The notes under the pieces: generated by a model | The model's database searches: none | The model's input: only the letters and a program-made list of their open reading frames with translations | What the model was told of the DNA's origin: nothing | Shown: one piece after another, positions 20,026 to 34,800 of the stretch | How positions within the stretch are numbered: the first letter of the stretch is position 1 | How the letters are laid out: each line of letters begins with the position of its first letter | Translations under genes and position numbers: made by a program | From: Trachythela sp. YZ-2020 | Taxonomy: Eukaryota; Cnidaria; Anthozoa; Malacalcyonacea; Clavulariidae | NCBI GenBank assembly: GCA_016169945.1 | Contig: JADLSH010000363.1 | Coordinates: forward strand, 4,354,501 to 4,418,500 | Direction: 5' to 3' | DNA: 64,000 nt

Positions 20026-22945
20026 TATTAGTTGGCTTGTATTTATCCGAAAATTATGATTCGAGAATCCGTGGTGATTTGTGTTTTGAAAACGAAGAAA
20101 TAGCGGAGTCTTTATTTATTGAAATAAATAATTCTATCGGTAAGAATATTATTGTAGGGGTAATTTATAGACCTCCTAACCAAGATGTTACCAGTTTTTT
20201 GACTAATTATAATGAATTGCTTAGTAAAATTACAAAGGAAAATAAGACTTGTTACATAATGGGGGATTTTAATTTAAACTTGTTAAGCTTCCAGCAACAC
20301 TCGCTGACCGGCGAGTTTTTGGAGCAAATGTACTCCAACTCAATCTTTCCTTTGATACTTCGTCCCCAGAGCTTCGTCCCTCAAGAATAACTTCTCATTC
20401 GGCTACACTAATTGATAATATATTTACCAATCAATTGCATAGCAATATGAAAAGTGGCTTGTTGTTTACTGATATTTCGGATCATCTTCCAATTTTTTGT
20501 ATTTGCTTTGAAAATAATCAGACAGTAAATAAGAAAAATGAATCAATCACTATTCGAGAAAAAAACGAGTATAATTTAAATAAGTTTAGTGAGCAATTGT
20601 CCAGGGTTAATTGGTCAGAACTTGAAGGTTTTAATGATCCAAATCAGTCATATAAGGCCTTCCATTCTGAATTTACTAAAATATATAACACGTGTTTTCC
20701 AGTTAAGCATATAAAGAGAAAACATAATTTTTCATGTAATCCATGGTTGTCAAAAGGAATTTTAAAATCCATAAAAAGAAAAAATAAATTATATAGACGT
20801 TACTTACGTAACCCTACACCTGAAAACGATTCGTATTACAAAAGATACAAGAACAAACTGAATCATTCAATAAAGATTGCCAAATCATCATACTACGCTA
20901 GTAAATTGCAAAATATGAAATCTGACATGAAATCTACTTGGAAGGTTCTCAATGAGGTTATTAATAAAAAGAAATCAAAGCCTACCATAAGTCCATTATT
21001 TAAAACGAATGATAATGATAATGAGATCTCTGATCCAATTTTAATTGCCAATAAATTTTGCAACTATTTCACTAATATTGGCCCAAATCTTGCTAAGAAA
21101 ATAAAACCTTCTCAGTCACATCGTTTGTTTCTTTCTGGATGTTATTCTCAATCTGTTTTTCTTGATAGTGTGACCTCCGCTGAAATTGTTGAAATTGCTA
21201 AATCGTTTCACCCAAATAAATCTGCTGGTTATGATAAAATTCCTATGTCAATAATTAAACAGTTTATTAATATCATTGCAGAACCACTTTCTCATATACT
21301 TAATTTGTCCATTGCTAGTGGCATTGTCCTGATGATATGAAAATTGCATGTGTAATTCCTTATTTAAAGCAGGTGATCGTGCAATATTCTCAAATTATAG
21401 ACCAGTATCTATACTTCCATGTTTTTCAAAGTTTCTTGAAAGGGCTATGTATAATCGTTTATTGGCATATCTCGATAAATTTAAGATATTATATGATAAT
21501 CAATATGGATTTCGCAAAAATCATTCAACTTCACTTGCTTTGATCGATTTATATGACAAGATTTCAGATGCGATTGACAGAAAAGAAACTTCTGTGGGGA
21601 TTTTCCTGGATTTATCTAAAGCCTTTGATACTGTCAATCATGAGATTCTATTTGATAAGTTGGAACATTACGGAATTCGCGGCTTGCCATTGCAATGGAT
21701 AAAAAGTTATTTTACCAATAGAACCCAATTTGTTCAATTTAATGAACATCGCTCATCTCCTAGTGCTGTTTGTTGCGGGGTGCCTCAGGGTTCTATCCTT
21801 GGCCCTTTATTCTTTTTACTTTATATTAATGATATTTGCAATGTGTCACAATTAGTTGAAACAATTTTATTTGCTGATGATACAAACATTTTCTTTTCAC
21901 ATAAAGACCCGCAATATGTGATCGATTCTTTGAATAATGAATTGGAAAAACTGTCTGATTGGTTTCAAGCAAATAAATTGTCGCTTAATACGGAAAAAAC
22001 GAAATTTATGGTATTTAAACCTAGACAAAAAAATTCTGTTTGGACATAAAACTATTTATTAATAATAAGTGTATTGAACAAGTTAAGGAAACTGTGTTTT
22101 TGGGAGTTATTCTGGATGAAAATCTGAGTTGGAAATCTCATTTCTCCCATATTGCTAATAAAATATCAAAATCTATTGGTATAATTTATAAAGCTAGTTT
22201 CTGTTTGCCACTAGAGTCTCTACGTACATTGTACTATTCGATTATTTATCCTTACCTACAATATTGTGTTATTGTTTGGGGACTAACGTATCCTACTAAT
22301 ATTCGTCGCATTGAATTACTTCAGAAACGTATAATTAGAATACTGAATAAAAGCGCATTCGATGCACATACTAGCCCTATATTTAAGAAGCTTGGCTTAT
22401 TAAAACTGAATGATATTTGTATGCTACAACTTGGTCAATTTATGTTTCATCATAAATTTTCTCTTTTACCTGAACGATTTGATAACATGTTTTTAAAAAA
22501 TGATCAAATTCACACTTTTAATACAAGAAACTCCTCCAAGTATCATGTACCTTCATGTAGGACAAATATCAGACAATTTTCGGTGCGCTTTCAAGGTCCA
22601 AAATTTTTTAACTCTCTTCCTCGTGAGCTGGTTGACATTGTGTCCTCTATTTTATTTAAGAGAAAACTAAAACAATATTTGTGTTCAATGTATTAATAAT
22701 TATGATGTAAAATTTTAGTTTGTAAACTGAAGCACGTCTGCATTTCATAATTTATTAGACCTAATTGTGTTTTTATATATATATGGTGTATATTTAAAGG
22801 GAGCCTAAATTTATATAAGCCTCGTGGTTTCGTTTTGGGCTTCCTTGTCACCAACATGATAAAATTCTAATTTTTTGTATATTTGTTGTGTTGTAATCTT
22901 TATGTAATGTGGTGCTAAATCAAATAAATTCAAATTCAAAAAAAA
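20026..22945 (+). mobile_element. 5'-truncated, frameshifted non-LTR retrotransposon (Jockey/CR1/L2 group)
   Basis: Four open blocks in changing frames (20037-20390, 20435-21340, 21348-22049, 22040-22696) together spell one LINE polyprotein. The first block is an APE-type endonuclease segment (VGVIYRPPN, YIMGDFNLNL), followed by SDHLPIF in the second block. The reverse transcriptase has SKAFDTVNH, CGVPQGSILGPL and the catalytic FADDTN. The C-terminus ends with a GPKFFNSLP phrase typical of this group. The 5' part of the endonuclease is missing. The 3' end has TAAATTCAAATTCAAA repeats at ~22922-22945. Shifts lie near 20390, 21335 and 22035, so the copy is dead. It is inserted in the core of the foldback element. 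Confidence 0.9.
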
Positions 22946-23093
22946 TTTCAAAATTAGTGTATAATTTTTGGTAACTATTACATTTGTATATAAAATATCT
23001 ATCCGTGCTATGAAAGTTGGTATTAGTTATACTGTAGTCTGTAGAAAAGAAACTGAGTGACGTATATATCATGCATATATATATAAAACAAGT

Positions 23094-23882
23094 TTATGTT
23101 AAATTGTCCTTTTTCTGTATTTGACGTATAGTGCTCGAGATCCTCCTTCCAGAATGAATTGACACTGGTAAATACTTCAAACTTTCTTCGTTGGCAATAA
23201 TATCTACTATTTCGTTATACACACTTATCATTTGTTTGATATTGTTAGCTAAACCTTTGGAAACGAAGTAGTTAACAACTGCTACCACAATAAAGTATTC
23301 CAGGACATTGAGTTGTTCGTGTTCTGATGGTGATATTTTCATAAATTTGTTCGGCGTTGTATGTATTTCATGAGCCCCTCTTTTTCGCGATTGTCTAGGA
23401 ACTTTCGCGAATATGTCAATACCATTTTGGATGCCCTTCTTGCTGTCTTTTTCCCCACAAGCACCAGCACACTTACACTCTTTCAAACACTTACCGCGCT
23501 TTGAGATACATTTGCAACGATTCGTGGGGTTATATGTTCTCTTTGGAGTTTTACTAGAATCGACACTTTGTCGTTTCTTAGAATTGATTCCACAGCGGCA
23601 GGCAATATTTTTCCCCTTCTCGTCCACGATGTTGCGCTCTCTCTCTAATTTTCCATTGGTTTCACCATGACTTCTCTCTTCTTGTGGGTTAGCGATATCG
23701 CGCGCTAATTTTCGTGCAACTAGTGCGTCATAATGCCCTGGTCCTTCATTATTGTAACTCAGTAAAAGAGGTGAGAGACATTCCATATTATAGCGAGGGA
23801 AAATAGAGAGAAATGGAATCAAGTTATTCGGTATTAATATTAATAAAGGAATCTGTAATACGTTAGCCAAAGCTAAGGGCAT
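23094..23882 (-). pseudogene. OTU-protease C-terminal part plus CXC domain protein (transposon-associated)
   Basis: This encodes 262 residues from the first ATG, but the frame is open further upstream and the similarity seems to continue (GHFSSTLEDA precedes the ATG), so the true start is missing or in another exon. Residues ~1-55 look like the C-terminal half of an OTU cysteine-protease fold, with GHYDALV carrying the catalytic histidine near residue 49. The expected catalytic aspartate and cysteine would lie upstream and are not seen. Residues ~90-145 contain CRCG and a CKC..RGKCLKECKCAGACG cluster, a CXC/tesmin-like metal-binding motif. The last ~80 residues are helical and hydrophobic. 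OTU-CXC proteins of this form are common in repeats of corals and other aquatic animals. It may be a relic of the machinery of the element it sits in. Confidence 0.6.
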
Positions 23883-24234
23883 TGCGTCCTCTAAGGTACT
23901 AGAAAAATGACCATCCCTTACTTGCGATCGAGTTCTGGTTCAGTGACGCATTATACAGTGAGTGCGCACAAATTTTATTTAAAAATCTTCAGTTGCCGCA
24001 TCCTTGTAGTTATTAAAACTAGCAAAAATGGAAGTACTTCAAAGCATGCGAGTTTTTATAATTGCGGAATAGGTAGACGCGCATTTAGCCTAACAATACA
24101 CATCTGTCACTAGGATGACAACATGAGTGTCAAAATCCTGTCCCTGAATATAATGATTAATGAGATTATTATTATTCAACTTCGCCTCAATGGCAGGGAA
24201 TCCACAACAGCGTCAGCCAATTACTGCGGCCCCA
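23883..24234. other. Foldback core, between OTU fragment and SINE
   Basis: It contains the upstream, partly open continuation of the OTU-like frame on the minus strand to ~23925. Beyond that nothing recognisable. Confidence 0.4.
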
Positions 24235-24445
24235 TTGTTAGTTCCTAAGGGTTAGTATTAGAGGAGAGAAACCGGAGTACCCGGGGAAAACCCTCGAAGC
24301 ACAGGAGAGAATCTCAACTTAAATGAGTTATTTTAGCACACTGCCGATCTCATGCGAGTACCAACAGTGACCTCGACCTGTTGTGAAACAGGCTCAACTC
24401 AGTGGTAAGAGGCAGCGCGCTAACCGCTTCCGCCACCCGTGCTAC
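24235..24445 (-). repeat. tRNA-derived SINE
   Basis: On the minus strand it begins with a tRNA-like head (GCACGGGTGGCGGAAGCGGTT) and carries a central domain CTCTCCTGTGCTTCGAGGG...CCCGGGTACTCCGG. The same central domain is found at 47450-47490 and 63310-63350 in this window. Such a core recurs in several animal SINE families, but I do not assign a family name. Confidence 0.65.
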
Positions 24446-24591
24446 CCAAAAGATTAAAAGCATCTTGTGCGCTCAAGATTTGAGCTATCAATAATTTCAA
24501 ATTTTGAATACTTAATAGAATATTATCGTTTATCGTGTTTCTTGTTGTTAACCCAAATCTTGCGCGCACATTCAATCTGCAGATATGCATG

Positions 24592-24716
24592 TATATATAT
24601 ACAGTTAAAATGGAATATTTATAAATAAAAATACTGTTACTCAAGTTTCACGTCGCGTTGGGGACCATGAAAACTCGAGTAACAGTATTTTTATTTGTAA
24701 ATATTAACTGTATATA
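24592..24716. repeat. Hairpin repeat (~47-bp arms)
   Basis: TATACAGTTAA...AATAAAAATACTGTTACTC at 24592-24643 pairs with 24674-24716 (GAGTAACAGTATTTTTATTT...TTAACTGTATATA). The ~30-bp loop is GC-richer. Probable MITE. Confidence 0.7.
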
Positions 24717-25805
24717 GTTCGCTCCACTGTTCGTGTTGAGCACTCTTGGACTAAAGTGAATACCGCCAAGCATTTGCTTCGTCACATATATATGCTACGT
24801 CTACATATATATAGTCAAATCTGCAGAAATGCATGTTTCGCCGTTCAACGGCTCGTCAATGCAGCTTGTAACGCAGTCTAGATGCGAGTGACTTCGTATT
24901 TATACACCATACTCTTGCCCTCACCAAGCGCATGTGGTACAATACTCAGACACATGCGCATCCAGACATGCGTGAAGTGTCTTGGGGCCAGAGTGCTCAA
25001 ACGACCACAAGGGAAGTGAGCTTTTGCATTATAGCTTATAGCCACCAATTAACCTCACAGAGTGCTCAACAACACAACAATGCTCAACAACACAACTTAC
25101 AATGCTAATTTGAAACGAATGCGTTGGTCCTTCAAAACCCAAATGTATTTGCTCAGCTGTGTCGCGTGCATATTGTTTCGGTCTTGGTTTTGTACCTGGT
25201 TTTCAATTTGTTTTGCGTCAATCCGATATAGGTTTCCTTAGTTGTGCCGGTCTCTACCGTAGCTTCGTAAAACAAATTGGTGATGAGATGCAATTGCACG
25301 CTTGCTGGTTGTTGATATTCCCTTGACTCTTCTGGAGGATCGATTTATTGTGTCTACTAATCTTTCTTTCAGAGTATTCTTATTAAAGATTTGCCTCAGA
25401 AGGTGATCGCTCGCAAATCCTCCCTTGACAATTGTTAAAAAGAATTGTCCTACATTGGTTGGTACCTGCTTACTGGAGGGTGGGATGTACCAGGTTATAT
25501 TAATTGCGTGACATATTTTTTTCTTTTCTGTTGTCTTTCTTCGTGTTGCTTTTCGTATTTAAGGGTGTAGCTGCATGTATCCGCTTATATTCAAAGCCTG
25601 CCGGTACATGATAGCAAACGATGCAATTTATGCATGACTGAAAAGTTTTTATTATATGTAAACTCCACATGTGCTCATTGAACAGTAGGAATGAACTTGC
25701 TAATAAATGCCGTCACGGAGGCAGACTTTTACTAAGGAACGCATAGTCGATGAGTATAAATAAGACCTAGGTTAGCTGATAGTATGTTACACCTGATGAG
25801 AGAGC
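24717..25805. other. Foldback core, right part
   Basis: No gene seen. There is a short local repeat of AATGCTCAACAACACAAC at ~25063-25100. The region ends at GATGAGAGAGCA, where the right satellite starts. Confidence 0.5.
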
Positions 25806-28800
25806 ACCATAGAACCATAGAACCATAGAACCATAGAACTATAGAACCATAGAACCATAGAACCATAGAACCATAGAACCATAGAACTATAGAACCATAG
25901 AACCATAGAACCATAGAACCATAGAACTATAGAACTATAGAACCATAGAACCATAGAACCATAGAACCATAGAACCATAGAACCATAGAACTATAGAACC
26001 ATAGAACCATAGAACCATAGAACCATAGAACTATAGAACCATAGAACCATAGAACTATAGAACCATAGAACCATAGAACCATAGAACCATAGAACCATAG
26101 AACCATAGAACCATAGAACCATAGAACCATAGAACCATAGAACCATAGAACCATAGAACCATAGAACCATAGAACCATAGAACCATAGAACCATAGAACC
26201 ATAGAACCATAGAACCATAGAACCATAGAACTATAGAACCATAGAACCATAGAACCATAGAACCATAGAACCATAGAACCATAGAACCATAGAACCATAG
26301 AACCATAGAACCATAGAACCATAGAACCATAGAACTACAGAACCATAGAACCATAGAACCATAGAACCATAGAACCATAGAACTATAGAACTATAGAACC
26401 ATAGAACCATAGAACCATAGAACCATAGAACCATAGAACTATAGAACTATAGAACCATAGAACCATAGAACCATAGAACCATAGAACCATAGAACCATAG
26501 AACAATAGAACCATAGAACCTTAGAACCATAGAACCATAGAACCATAGAACCATAGAACCATAGAACCATAGAACTACAGAACCATAGAACCACAGAACC
26601 ACAGAACCATAGAACTATAGAACCATAGAACCATAGAACCATAGAACCATAGAACCATAGAACCATAGAACCATAGAACCATAGAACCATAGAACCATAG
26701 AACCATAGAACTACAGAACCATAGAACCATAGAACCATAGAACCATAGAACCATAGAACCATAGAACCATAGAACTATAGAACCATAGAACTACAGAACC
26801 ATAGAACCATAGAACCATAGAACTATAGAACTATAGAACCATAGAACCATAGAACCATAGAACCATAGAACCATAGAACCATAGAACCATAGAACTATAG
26901 AACCATAGAACCATAGAACCATAGAACCATAGAACCATAGAACCATAGAACCATAGAACCATAGAACCATAGAACTACAGAACCATAGAACCATAGAACC
27001 ATAGAACCATAGAACTATAGAACTATAGAACCATAGAACCATAGAACCATAGAACCATAGAACCATAGAACCATAGAACTATAGAACTATAGAACCATAG
27101 AACCATAGAACCATAGAACCATAGAACCATAGAACCATAGAACAATAGAACCATAGAACCTTAGAACCATAGAACCATAGAACCATAGAACCATAGAACC
27201 ATAGAACCATAGAACCATAGAACTACAGAACCATAGAACCACAGAACCACAGAACCATAGAACCATAGAACCATAGAACCATAGAACCATAGAACCATAG
27301 AACCATAGAACCATAGAACCATAGAACCATAGAACCATAGAACCATAGAACCATAGAACCATAGAACCATAGAACCATAGAACTACAGAACCATAGAACC
27401 ACAGAACCACAGAACCATAGAACTATAGAACCATAGAACCATAGAACCATAGAACCATAGAACCATAGAACCATAGAACCATAGAACCATAGAACCATAG
27501 AACCATAGAACCATAGAACCATAGAACCATAGAACCATAGAACCATAGAACTATAGAACCATAGAACTACAGAACCATAGAACCATAGAACCATAGAACT
27601 ATAGAACTATAGAACCATAGAACCATAGAACCATAGAACCATAGAACCATAGAACCATAGAACCATAGAACTATAGAACCATAGAACCATAGAACCATAG
27701 AACCATAGAACCATAGAACCATAGAACCATAGAACCATAGAACCATAGAACCATAGAACTACAGAACCATAGAACCATAGAACCATAGAACCATAGAACC
27801 ATAGAACTATAGAACTATAGAACCATAGAACCATAGAACCATAGAACCATAGAACCATAGAACCATAGAACCATAGAACTATAGAACCATAGAACCATAG
27901 AACCATAGAACCATAGAACCATAGAACCATAGAACCATAGAACCATAGAACCATAGAACCATAGAACCATAGAACCATAGAACCATAGAACCATAGAACC
28001 ATAGAACCATAGAACTACAGAACCATAGAACCACAGAACCACAGAACCATAGAACCATAGAACCATAGAACCATAGAACCATAGAACCATAGAACCATAG
28101 AACCATAGAACCATAGAACCATAGAACTACAGAACCATAGAACCATAGAACCATAGAACCATAGAACCATAGAACCATAGAACCATAGAACTATAGAACC
28201 ATAGAACCATAGAACTACAGAACCATAGAACCATAGAACCATAGAACTATAGAACTATAGAACTATAGAACCATAGAACCATAGAACCATAGAACCATAG
28301 AACCATAGAACTATAGAACCATGGAACCATAGAACCATAGAACCACAGAACCACAGAACCATAGAACCATAGAACTATAGAACTATAGAACCATAGAACC
28401 ATAGAACCATAGAACCATAGAACTATAGAACCATAGAACCATAGAACCATAGAACCATAGAACCATAGAACCATAGAACCATAGAACTATAGAACTATAG
28501 AACCATAGAACCATAGAACCATAGAACCATAGAACTATAGAACCATAGAACTACAGAACTACAGAACTACAGAACCATAGAACCATAGAACCATAGAACT
28601 ATAGAACCATAGAACCATAGAACCATAGAACCATAGAACCATAGAACCATGGAACCATAGAACTACAGAACCATAGAACCATAGAACCATAGAACCATAG
28701 AACCATAGAACCATAGAACCATAGAACCATAGAACCATAGAACCATAGAACCATAGAACCATAGAACTATAGAACCATAGAACCATAGAACCATAGAACC

Positions 28801-31800
28801 ATAGAACTATAGAACCATAGAACCATAGAACCATAGAACCATAGAACTATAGAACCATAGAACCTTAGAACCATAGAACCATAGAACCATAGAACCATAG
28901 AACCATAGAACTACAGAACCATAGAACCACAGAACCACAGAACCATAGAACTATAGAACCATAGAACCATAGAACCATAGAACCATAGAACCATAGAACC
29001 ATAGAACCATAGAACTATAGAACCATAGAACCATAGAACCATAGAACCATAGAACCATAGAACCATAGAAACATAGAACCATAGAACCATAGAACCATAG
29101 AACCATAGAACCATAGAACCATAGAACCATAGAACTATAGAACCATAGAACCATAGAACCATAGAACCATAGAACCATAGAACCATAGAACCATAGAACC
29201 ATAGAACCATAGAACCATAGAACCATAGAACCATAGAACCATAGAACCATAGAACCATAGAACCATAGAACCATAGAACCATAGAACTACAGAACCATAG
29301 AACCATAGAACTATAGAACCATAGAACCATAGAACTATAGAACTATAGAACCATAGAACCATAGAACCATAGAACCATAGAACCATAGAACCATAGAACT
29401 ATAGAACTATAGAACCATAGAACCATAGAACCATAGAACCATAGAACCATAGAACCATAGAACAATAGAACCATAGAACCTTAGAACCATAGAACCATAG
29501 AACCATAGAACCATAGAACCATAGAACTACAGAACCATAGAACCACAGAACCACAGAACCATAGAACTATAGAACCATAGAACCATAGAACCATAGAACC
29601 ATAGAACCATAGAACCATAGAACCATAGAACCATAGAACCATAGAACCATAGAACCATAGAACCATAGAACCATAGAACCATAGAACCATAGAACTATAG
29701 AACCATAGAACTACAGAACCATAGAACCATAGAACCATAGAACTATAGAACTATAGAACCATAGAACCATAGAACCATAGAACCATAGAACCATAGAACC
29801 ATAGAACCATAGAACTATAGAACCATAGAACCATAGAACCATAGAACCATAGAACCATAGAACCATAGAACCATAGAACCATAGAACCATAGAACTACAG
29901 AACCATAGAACCATAGAACCATAGAACCATAGAACCATAGAACTATAGAACTATAGAACAATAGAACCATAGAACCTTAGAACCATAGAACCATAGAACC
30001 ATAGAACTATAGAACTATAGAACCATAGAACCATAGAACCATAGAACCATAGAACCATAGAACCATAGAACAAGAGAACCACAGAACCATAGAACCATAG
30101 AACCATGGAACCACAGAACCATAGAACCATAGAACCATAGAACTACAGAACCATAGAACCACAGAACCACAGAACCATAGAACCATAGAACCATAGAACC
30201 ATAGAACCATAGAACCATAGAACCATAGAACCATAGAACCATAGAACAATAGAACCATAGAACCTTAGAACCATAGAACCATAGAACCATAGAACCATAG
30301 AACCATAGAACCATAGAACTACAGAACCATGAACCACAGAACCACAGAACCATAGAACTAGAACCATAGAACCATAGAACCATGAACCATGGAACCATAG
30401 AACCATAGAACCATAGAACCATAGAACCATAGAACCATAGAACCATAGAACCATAGAACCATAGAACTACAGAACCATAGAACCATAGAACCATAGAACC
30501 ATAGAACCATAGAACCATAGAACCATAGAACTATAGAACCATAGAACTACAGAACCATAGAACCATAGAACCATAGAACTATAGAACTATAGAACCATAG
30601 AACCATAGAACCATAGAACCATAGAACCATAGAACCATAGAACCATAGAACCATAGAACAATAGAACCATAGAACCTTAGAACCATAGAACCATAGAACC
30701 ATAGAACCATAGAACCATAGAACCATAGAACTACAGAACCATAGAACCACAGAACCACAGAACCATAGAACTATAGAACCATAGAACCATAGAACCATAG
30801 AACCATAGAACCATAGAACCATAGAACCATAGAACCATAGAACCATAGAACCATAGAACCATAGAACCATAGAACCATAGAACTACAGAACCATAGAACC
30901 ATAGAACCATAGAACCATAGAACCATAGAACCATAGAACTATAGAACCATAGAACTACAGAACCATAGAACCATAGAACCATAGAACTATAGAACTATAG
31001 AACCATAGAACCATAGAACCATAGAACCAGAACCAGAACCATAGAACCATAGAACCATAGAACTATAGAACCATAGAACCATAGAACCATAGAACCATAG
31101 AACCATAGAACCATAGAACCATAGAACCATAGAACCATAGAACCATAGAACAATAGAACCATAGAACCTTAGAACCATAGAACCATAGAACCATAGAACC
31201 ATAGAACCATAGAACCATAGAACTACAGAACCATAGAACCACAGAACCACAGAACCATAGAACTATAGAACCATAGAACCATAGAACCATAGAACCATAG
31301 AACCATAGAACCATAGAACCATAGAACCATAGAACCATAGAACCATAGAACCATAGAACTACAGAACCATAGAACCATAGAACCATAGAACCATAGAACC
31401 ATAGAACCATAGAACTATAGAACCATAGAACTACAGAACCATAGAACCATAGAACCATAGAACCATAGAACCATAGAACCATAGAACCATAGAACCATAG
31501 AACCATAGAACTATAGAACTATAGAACCATAGAACCATAGAACCATAGAACCATAGAACCATAGAACCATAGAACAATAGAACCATAGAACCTTAGAACC
31601 ATAGAACCATAGAACCATAGAACCATAGAACCATAGAACCATAGAACCATAGAACCATAGAACTACAGAACCATAGAACCACAGAACCACAGAACCATAG
31701 AACCATAGAACCATAGAACCATAGAACCATAGAACCATAGAACCATAGAACCATAGAACCATAGAACCATAGAACCATAGAACTACAGAACCATAGAACC

Positions 31801-34800
31801 ATAGAACCATAGAACCATAGAACCATAGAACCATAGAACTATAGAACCATAGAACTATAGAACCATAGAACCATAGAACCATAGAACCATAGAACCATAG
31901 AACCATAGAACCATAGAACCATAGAACCATAGAACTATAGAACTATAGAACCATAGAACCATAGAACCATAGAACCATAGAACCATAGAACCATAGAACA
32001 ATAGAACCATAGAACCATAGAACCATAGAACCATAGAACCATAGAACCATAGAACCATAGAACCATAGAACCATAGAACCATAGAACTACAGAACCATAG
32101 AACCACAGAACCACAGAACCATAGAACCATAGAACCATAGAACCATAGAACCATAGAACCATAGAACCATAGAACCATAGAACCATAGAACCATAGAACT
32201 ACAGAACCATAGAACCATAGAACCATAGAACCATAGAACCATAGAACCATAGAACCATAGAACTATAGAACCATAGAACCATAGAACTACAGAACCATAG
32301 AACCATAGAACCATAGAACTATAGAACCATAGAACTATAGAACCATAGAACCATAGAACCATAGAACCATAGAACTATAGAACCATAGAACCTTAGAACC
32401 ATAGAACCATAGAACCATAGAACCATAGAACCATAGAACTACAGAACCATAGAACCACAGAACCACAGAACCATAGAACTATAGAACCATAGAACCATAG
32501 AACCATAGAACCATAGAACCATAGAACCATAGAACCATAGAACCATAGAACCATAGAACCATAGAACCATAGAACCATAGAACCATAGAACCATAGAACC
32601 ATAGAACCCTAGAACCATAGAACCATGGCCAGAACCATAGAACCATAGAACCATAGAACCATAGAACCATAGAACCATAGAACCATAGAACCATAGAACC
32701 ATAGAACTATAGAACCATAGAACCATAGAACCATAGAACCATAGAACCATAGAACCATAGAACCATAGAACCATAGAACCATAGAACCATAGAACTACAG
32801 AACCATAGAACCAAAGAACCATGAACCATAGTACCATAGAACCATAGAACCATAGAACCATAGAACTATAGAACTATAGAACCATAGAACCATAGAACCA
32901 TAGAACCATAGAACCATAGAACCATAGAACCATAGAACCATAGAACCATAGAACAATAGAACCATAGAACCATAGAACCATAGAACCATAGAACCATAGA
33001 ACCATAGAACCATAGAACTACAGAACCATAGAACCACAGAACCACAGAACCATAGAACTATAGAACCATAGAACCATAGAACTACAGAACCATAGAACCA
33101 TAGAACCATAGAACCATAGAACCATAGAACTATAGAACTATAGAACCATAGAACCATAGAACCATAGAACCATAGAACCATAGAACCATAGAACCATAGA
33201 ACCATAGAACCATAGAACCATAGAACCATAGAACCATAGAACCATAGAACCATAGAACCATAGAACCATAGAACCATAGAACTATAGAACCATAGAACCA
33301 TAGAACTATAGAACCATAGAACCATAGAACCATAGAACCATAGAACCATAGAACGATAGAACCATAGAACCATAGAACCATAGAACCATAGAACCATAGA
33401 ACCATAGAACCAGAACCATAGAACCGCCAGAACCATAGAACTACAGAACCAGAACCATAGAACCATAGAACCATAGAACCATAGAACCATAGAACTATAG
33501 AACTATAGAACCATAGAACCATAGAACCATAGAAACCATAGAACCATAGAACCATACAACCATCGAACCATAGAACCATAGAACAATAGAACCATAGAAC
33601 CATAGAACCATAGAACCATAGAACCATAGAACCATAGAACCATAGAACCATAGAACTACAGAACCATAGAACCACAGAACCACAGAACCACAGAACTATA
33701 GAACCATAGAACCATAGAACCATAGAACCATAGAACCATAGAACCATAGAACCATAGAACCATAGAACCATAGAACCATAGAACCATAGAACTACAGAAC
33801 CATAGAACCATAGAACCATAGAACCATAGAACCATAGAACCATGGGAACTATAGAACCATAGAACTACAGAACCATAGAACCATAGAACTATAGAACTAT
33901 AGAACCATAGAACCATAGAACCATAGAACCATAGAACCATAGAACCATAGAACCATAGAACCATAGAACCATAGAACCATAGAACCATAGAACCATAGAA
34001 CCATAGAACCATAGAACCATAGAACTATAGAACCATAGAACCATAGAACCATAGAACCATAGAACCATAGAACCATAGAACCATAGAACTATAGAACCAT
34101 AGAACCATAGAACCATAGAACCATAGAACCATAGAACCATAGAACCATAGAACCAGAGAACCATAGAACCATAGAACCATTGAACCATAGAACTACAGAA
34201 CCATAGAACCATAGAACCATAGAACCATAGAACCATAGAACTATAGAACTATAGAACCATAGAACCATAGAACCATAGAACCATAGAACCATAGAACCAT
34301 AGAACTATAGAACTATAGAACCATAGAACCATAGAACAATAGAACCATAGAACCATAGAACCATAGAACAATAGAACCATAGAACCTTAGAACCATAGAA
34401 CCATAGAACCATAGAACCATAGAACCATAGAACCATAGAACTACAGAACCATAGAACCACAGAACCACAGAACCATAGAACTATAGAACCATAGAACCAT
34501 AGAACCATAGAACTATAGAACCATAGAACCATAGAACCATAGAACCATAGAACCATAGAACCATAGAACCATAGAACTACAGAACCATAGAACCATAGAA
34601 CCATAGAACCATAGAACCATGAACTATAGAACTATAGAACCATAGAACCATAGAACCATAGAACCATAGAACCATGGGAACCATAGAACTATAGAACCAT
34701 AGAACCATAGAACCATAGAACCATAGAACCATAGAACCATAGAACCATAGAACAATAGAACCATAGAACCATAGAACCATAGAACCATAGAACCATAGAA

